This document shows, piece after piece, positions 55,272 to 57,726 of a stretch of DNA of 57,726 nucleotides (position 1 is its first letter; the number at the start of each line of letters is the position of its first letter). The notes under the pieces were generated by a model. The model was not told the DNA's origin. It ran no database searches and saw only the letters and a program-made list of their open reading frames with translations. This DNA is from Acidimicrobiia bacterium. GTDB taxonomy: Bacteria > Actinomycetota > Acidimicrobiia > IMCC26256 > JAMXLJ01. Made by a program: the position numbers and the translations under genes. Location: the NCBI GenBank assembly GCA_035651955.1, contig DASRES010000088.1, positions 1 to 57,726 on the forward strand, given 5' to 3'.

Positions 55272-55712
55272 GTGGTCGTCCGGGCGCCGAACTGCGTCTT
55301 CTGCGACATCGTCGCGGACGACCGTCCCGCGGAGGTCGTGTTCCAGTCGGGTGACGTCGTCGCGTTCCTCGACCAGCGTCCGTTGTTCCCGGGCCACACG
55401 CTCGTGGTCCCGCGGGACCACGTCGACACCCTGGTCGACCTGCCGCACGCGCTCGTCGAGCCCCTGTTCGGCGCGGTGCAGATCCTCGCCGGCGCGGTTC
55501 GTGACGCCATGCACGCCGACGGGTCGTTCGTCGCGCTGAACAACGTCGTGAGCCAGAGCGTGCCTCACCTCCACGTGCATGTCGTCCCGCGCCGGCGCAA
55601 GGACGGCTTGCGAGGGTTCTTCTGGCCGCGCAACAAGTACGAGTCGGACGACGAGATGGCGCGCGTCGCCGACGCGATCCGCGACGCGGTCGCCCGGGTC
55701 ACCACGGCATGA
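55272..55712 (+). CDS. HIT family nucleotide hydrolase/transferase
   Basis: 146 residues. NCVFCDIVADDRPAEVVFQS (the CxxC of Zn-binding HIT proteins), VVAFLDQRPLFPGHTLVVPR, GSFVALNNVVSQSVPHLHVH and VVPRRRKDGLRGFFWPR. SVPHLHVHVVP is the H-phi-H-phi-H catalytic motif that forms a nucleotidyl-His intermediate. Probably acts on AMP-lysine, Ap4A or similar. GTG start. The stop overlaps the next ATG (ATGA). Confidence 0.92.
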   Translation: MVVRAPNCVFCDIVADDRPAEVVFQSGDVVAFLDQRPLFPGHTLVVPRDHVDTLVDLPHALVEPLFGAVQILAGAVRDAMHADGSFVALNNVVSQSVPHLHVHVVPRRRKDGLRGFFWPRNKYESDDEMARVADAIRDAVARVTTA

Positions 55713-56533
55713 GGTTCGCGACGATCAGGACGGACGGGGGGGCGTCGACGCACGCGGTCCGCATCGACGGCGACCACGCAGTCGAGCTCGACGCGCCCGA
55801 CGTCGGCGCGCTGCTCGGGCTGCGCGGCGGCGACGTCCGCGAGACCGGGCGCACGCACGCCCTCGACGCCCTCGACTACGCGCCGCTCGTCCCGAACCCC
55901 GGCAAGGTCATCTGCCTCGGCCTGAACTACCGCGCCCACATCCTGGAGACAGGCCGCGAGCTCCCGGCGTACCCCACGCTGTTCGCCAAGTACGCGGACG
56001 CGCTCGTCGGCGCGCGTGACGACATCGTGCTGCCGGCCGAGGTCGAGCGACCCGACTGGGAGGTCGAGCTCGCGTTCGTCATCGGCACCCCGGTGCGGCG
56101 TGCGCACCGTGACGACGCGCGCAACGCCATCGCCGGCTACACGATCTGCAACGACGTCAGCATGCGCGACTGGCAGTACCGCACGCTGCAGTGGATGCAG
56201 GGCAAGACCTGGGACCGCTCGACGCCGCTCGGACCGATGCTCGTCACCCCGGACGAGGTCGACCACGCGCGCGATCTGCGGGTGACGTGCGCGGTCGACG
56301 GCGACGTGATGCAGGACGCCCGCACGTCGGATCTCCTCTTCGGCCCGCCCGAGATCGTGGAGTATGTCAGCACGATCGTCACCCTGCGGCCGGGGGACGT
56401 GATCAGCACCGGAACACCGGGCGGGATCGGCGACGCCCGCGACCCGAAGGTGTCGCTGCGCCCAGGTCAGCGCGTCGTGTGTCGCATCGAGCGCCTCGGC
56501 GAGCTCGACAACCGCTGCGTCGCCGAACCCTGA
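55709..56533 (+). CDS. Fumarylacetoacetate hydrolase family protein
   Basis: 274 residues. N-terminal cap (about 1-65), then the FAH barrel: NPGKVICLGLNYRAHILETG, YPTLFAKYADALVGARDDIV, DWEVELAFVIGTPVRRAHRD (Glu ligands), GYTICNDVSMRDWQYRTLQW, KTWDRSTPLGPMLVTPDEVD and STGTPGGIGDARDPKVSL near the end. Metal ligands and the catalytic His-Glu region are kept. Members include 2-hydroxyhepta-2,4-diene-1,7-dioate isomerases and acylpyruvate hydrolases; the substrate is open. ATGA overlap with the HIT gene couples them. Confidence 0.9.
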   Translation: MRFATIRTDGGASTHAVRIDGDHAVELDAPDVGALLGLRGGDVRETGRTHALDALDYAPLVPNPGKVICLGLNYRAHILETGRELPAYPTLFAKYADALVGARDDIVLPAEVERPDWEVELAFVIGTPVRRAHRDDARNAIAGYTICNDVSMRDWQYRTLQWMQGKTWDRSTPLGPMLVTPDEVDHARDLRVTCAVDGDVMQDARTSDLLFGPPEIVEYVSTIVTLRPGDVISTGTPGGIGDARDPKVSLRPGQRVVCRIERLGELDNRCVAEP

Positions 56534-56588
56534 ACGAAGGCGTGGTGGTTGCGCCGCTAACCGTTGGTGTGCTAATCATTTGTGCACC

Positions 56589-57050
56589 ATGAAACCGTCG
56601 GTGGAGTTCCTCGGGCGTCGCATCGCGTGGACGCACCGCGTCCTGCAGGCCGAGCTCGACGCGCGGATGCGCGAGCGCGGCGGCGATTTCACGACCTGGA
56701 AGGTCCTCGTCCACCTCGTCGACGGCGCGCGCCCGAGCCAGCGCGAGCTCGCGGCCGGCATCCGCATCGACCCGGCGACGGTGGTGCGGCATCTCGACCG
56801 GCTCGAGTCCGAGGGCCTCGTGACGCGCGAGCGCGACGAGCGCGACCGTCGCGTCATCCGGGTCGCGCTGACGCCGGACGGGCGGCGCGTCCACGACCGC
56901 CTGAACCGCGAGGCCCTTCGCCTCGACGGTGAGCTCGCGGACGTGCTGTCACCGCACGGGTACCAGCAACTCGGGCGGCTGCTCGCCCGCGTCACCGATC
57001 ACTTCGCCCCCCGAACCGAGGAGGCACGCGATGACGAGCGTGTCGGCTGA
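56589..57050 (+). CDS. MarR family regulator coupled to ABC exporter
   Basis: 153 residues. FLGRRIAWTHRVLQAELDAR, FTTWKVLVHLVDGARPSQRE, ELAAGIRIDPATVVRHLDRL, ESEGLVTRERDERDRRVIRV (wing) and a C-terminal dimer helix DVLSPHGYQQLGRLLARVTD. Likely represses the ABC exporter that begins inside its 3' end (20-bp overlap). Upstream, GCTAACCGTTGG and TGCTAATCATTTG form two GCTAA half-sites (56557-56582) that could be the operator/promoter. Confidence 0.9.
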   Translation: MKPSVEFLGRRIAWTHRVLQAELDARMRERGGDFTTWKVLVHLVDGARPSQRELAAGIRIDPATVVRHLDRLESEGLVTRERDERDRRVIRVALTPDGRRVHDRLNREALRLDGELADVLSPHGYQQLGRLLARVTDHFAPRTEEARDDERVG

Positions 57051-57726
57051 CACGACGACCTCCACACCGACCGCGACGAGGCGACAGACGAGCGGCCGTG
57101 AGGAGGTCATCCGGACCGAGAAGCTCACGAAGGTGTACCCGGGCGGCGTGCGCGCCGTGGACGGCATCGATCTCGTGGTGTACCGCGGCGAGATCTTCGG
57201 GTTGCTCGGCCCCAACGGCGCCGGCAAGACGACGACGACCGGGATGCTCACGACCACTGTCATCCCGACGAGCGGACGCGCCTGGGTCGGCGGCATCGAC
57301 GTGGTCGCGCAACCCGCGCTCGCCAAGCAGGTGATCGGCGTCGTTCCGCAGACGAACACGCTCGACCGGGCGCTGAGCGTCTGGGAGAACCTCTACTACC
57401 ACGGCCGCTTCTTCGGGATGAGCGCGAAGGAGGCGCGCGCCGAGGCCGACTACCGGCTCGAGCAGTTCCGCCTCACCGACCGGGCGAAGATGCCCGTGCT
57501 CGCGCTGTCCGGGGGCATGGCGCAACGGCTCATGGTCGCCCGGTCGATCCTGCACCATCCCGCGATCCTGTTCCTCGACGAGCCGACCGCCGGCCTCGAC
57601 CCGCAGAGCCGCATCGCGCTCTGGGAGATCCTCGGGGAGCTGCACGCGCAGGGTCAGACGATCCTCCTCACGACGCACTACATGGAGGAGGCCGACCAGC
57701 TGTGCGAGCGGATCGCGATCATCGAT
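57031..57726 (+). CDS. ABC transporter ATP-binding protein (DrrA/NodI-like), partial
   Basis: The first 232 codons; the frame runs off the window end. A Thr-rich start (about 1-25), then LTKVYPGGVRAVDGIDLVVY, Walker A in FGLLGPNGAGKTTTTGMLTT, Q loop VIGVVPQTNTLDRALSVWEN, signature LALSGGMAQRLMVARSILHH, Walker B ILFLDEPTAGLDPQSRIALW and H loop ILLTTHYMEEADQLCERIAI. Architecture and motifs match DrrA-type exporters with a separate membrane subunit, presumably just outside the window. The ATG at 57031 follows CGAGGAGGCACGCG and overlaps marR. Confidence 0.93.
   Translation, partial: MTSVSADTTTSTPTATRRQTSGREEVIRTEKLTKVYPGGVRAVDGIDLVVYRGEIFGLLGPNGAGKTTTTGMLTTTVIPTSGRAWVGGIDVVAQPALAKQVIGVVPQTNTLDRALSVWENLYYHGRFFGMSAKEARAEADYRLEQFRLTDRAKMPVLALSGGMAQRLMVARSILHHPAILFLDEPTAGLDPQSRIALWEILGELHAQGQTILLTTHYMEEADQLCERIAIID

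Overview
The window is one continuous stretch of very GC-rich (about 70% by eye), densely coded DNA with ATGA/GTGA stop-start overlaps, many GTG starts, numerous Ser/Thr-rich lipoproteins, ANTAR and STAS regulators and an actinobacterial-style cell-wall hydrolase. This points to a chromosomal segment of an Actinomycetota bacterium. An Acidimicrobiia-like lineage fits the gene content, but that is inference. I saw no prophage, IS element, CRISPR array, rRNA or complete tRNA.

Layout. (1) 0-6.2 kb: a GYD-domain protein, a DUF6544 protein and a broken hemerythrin-like gene, then a Tat export locus: tatC on the minus strand, a cupredoxin lipoprotein, two ferritin-like paralogues (one with a clear Tat signal) and three small TatA/B-type proteins. 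(2) 6.2-7.3 kb: decayed DNA with a broken VapC/PIN toxin gene and a shrunken copy of a small basic ORF whose longer version lies at 12.1 kb. (3) 7.3-18.1 kb: a signalling and stress region with two GAF-ANTAR proteins, a GGDEF protein, a slipin, a wHTH regulator heading a run of tiny proteins, two STAS proteins, a fatty acid desaturase, a soluble class III nucleotide cyclase and a MarR regulator. Two of the minus-strand genes share a duplicated promoter/leader of about 58 bp, and a tRNA-3'-end-like fragment sits at 17.5 kb. (4) 18.2-25.3 kb: a secreted phosphoesterase divergent from the MarR gene, an ABC substrate-binding protein, VOC, DUF2461, SRPBCC, MerR, enoyl-CoA hydratase and hotdog proteins. 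(5) 25.4-26.7 kb: a fluoride riboswitch followed by a crcB-DUF190-crcB operon. (6) 26.7-38.3 kb: hydrolase, cupin, GH15 glycosidase, a metallophosphoesterase with tandem C-terminal repeats, a CBS-citrate synthase fusion, cytochrome c, HAD and an alkyl-DHAP-synthase-like flavoprotein. (7) 38.3-46.7 kb: two CLC channels, an esterase-thioredoxin fusion, SelD, an NlpC/P60 hydrolase and a MarR regulator with operator-like palindromes near itself and near the second CLC gene. (8) 46.7-57.7 kb: a CitE/Mcl-type lyase, a long acyl-CoA dehydrogenase of the methylsuccinyl-CoA type and a MaoC hydratase, which together suggest part of the ethylmalonyl-CoA pathway. CapA, SGNH, ABC exporter, EthD, HIT and FAH proteins are interspersed, and the window ends inside a MarR-coupled drug-export-type ABC ATPase gene.

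The least ordinary items are the Tat/ferritin-like/cupredoxin locus, the duplicated small basic ORF with an in-frame internal deletion, the duplicated leader in front of two unrelated genes, the esterase-thioredoxin and CBS-citrate synthase fusions, the repeat-tailed phosphoesterase and a 44-bp near-perfect palindrome between divergent genes at 54.7 kb.
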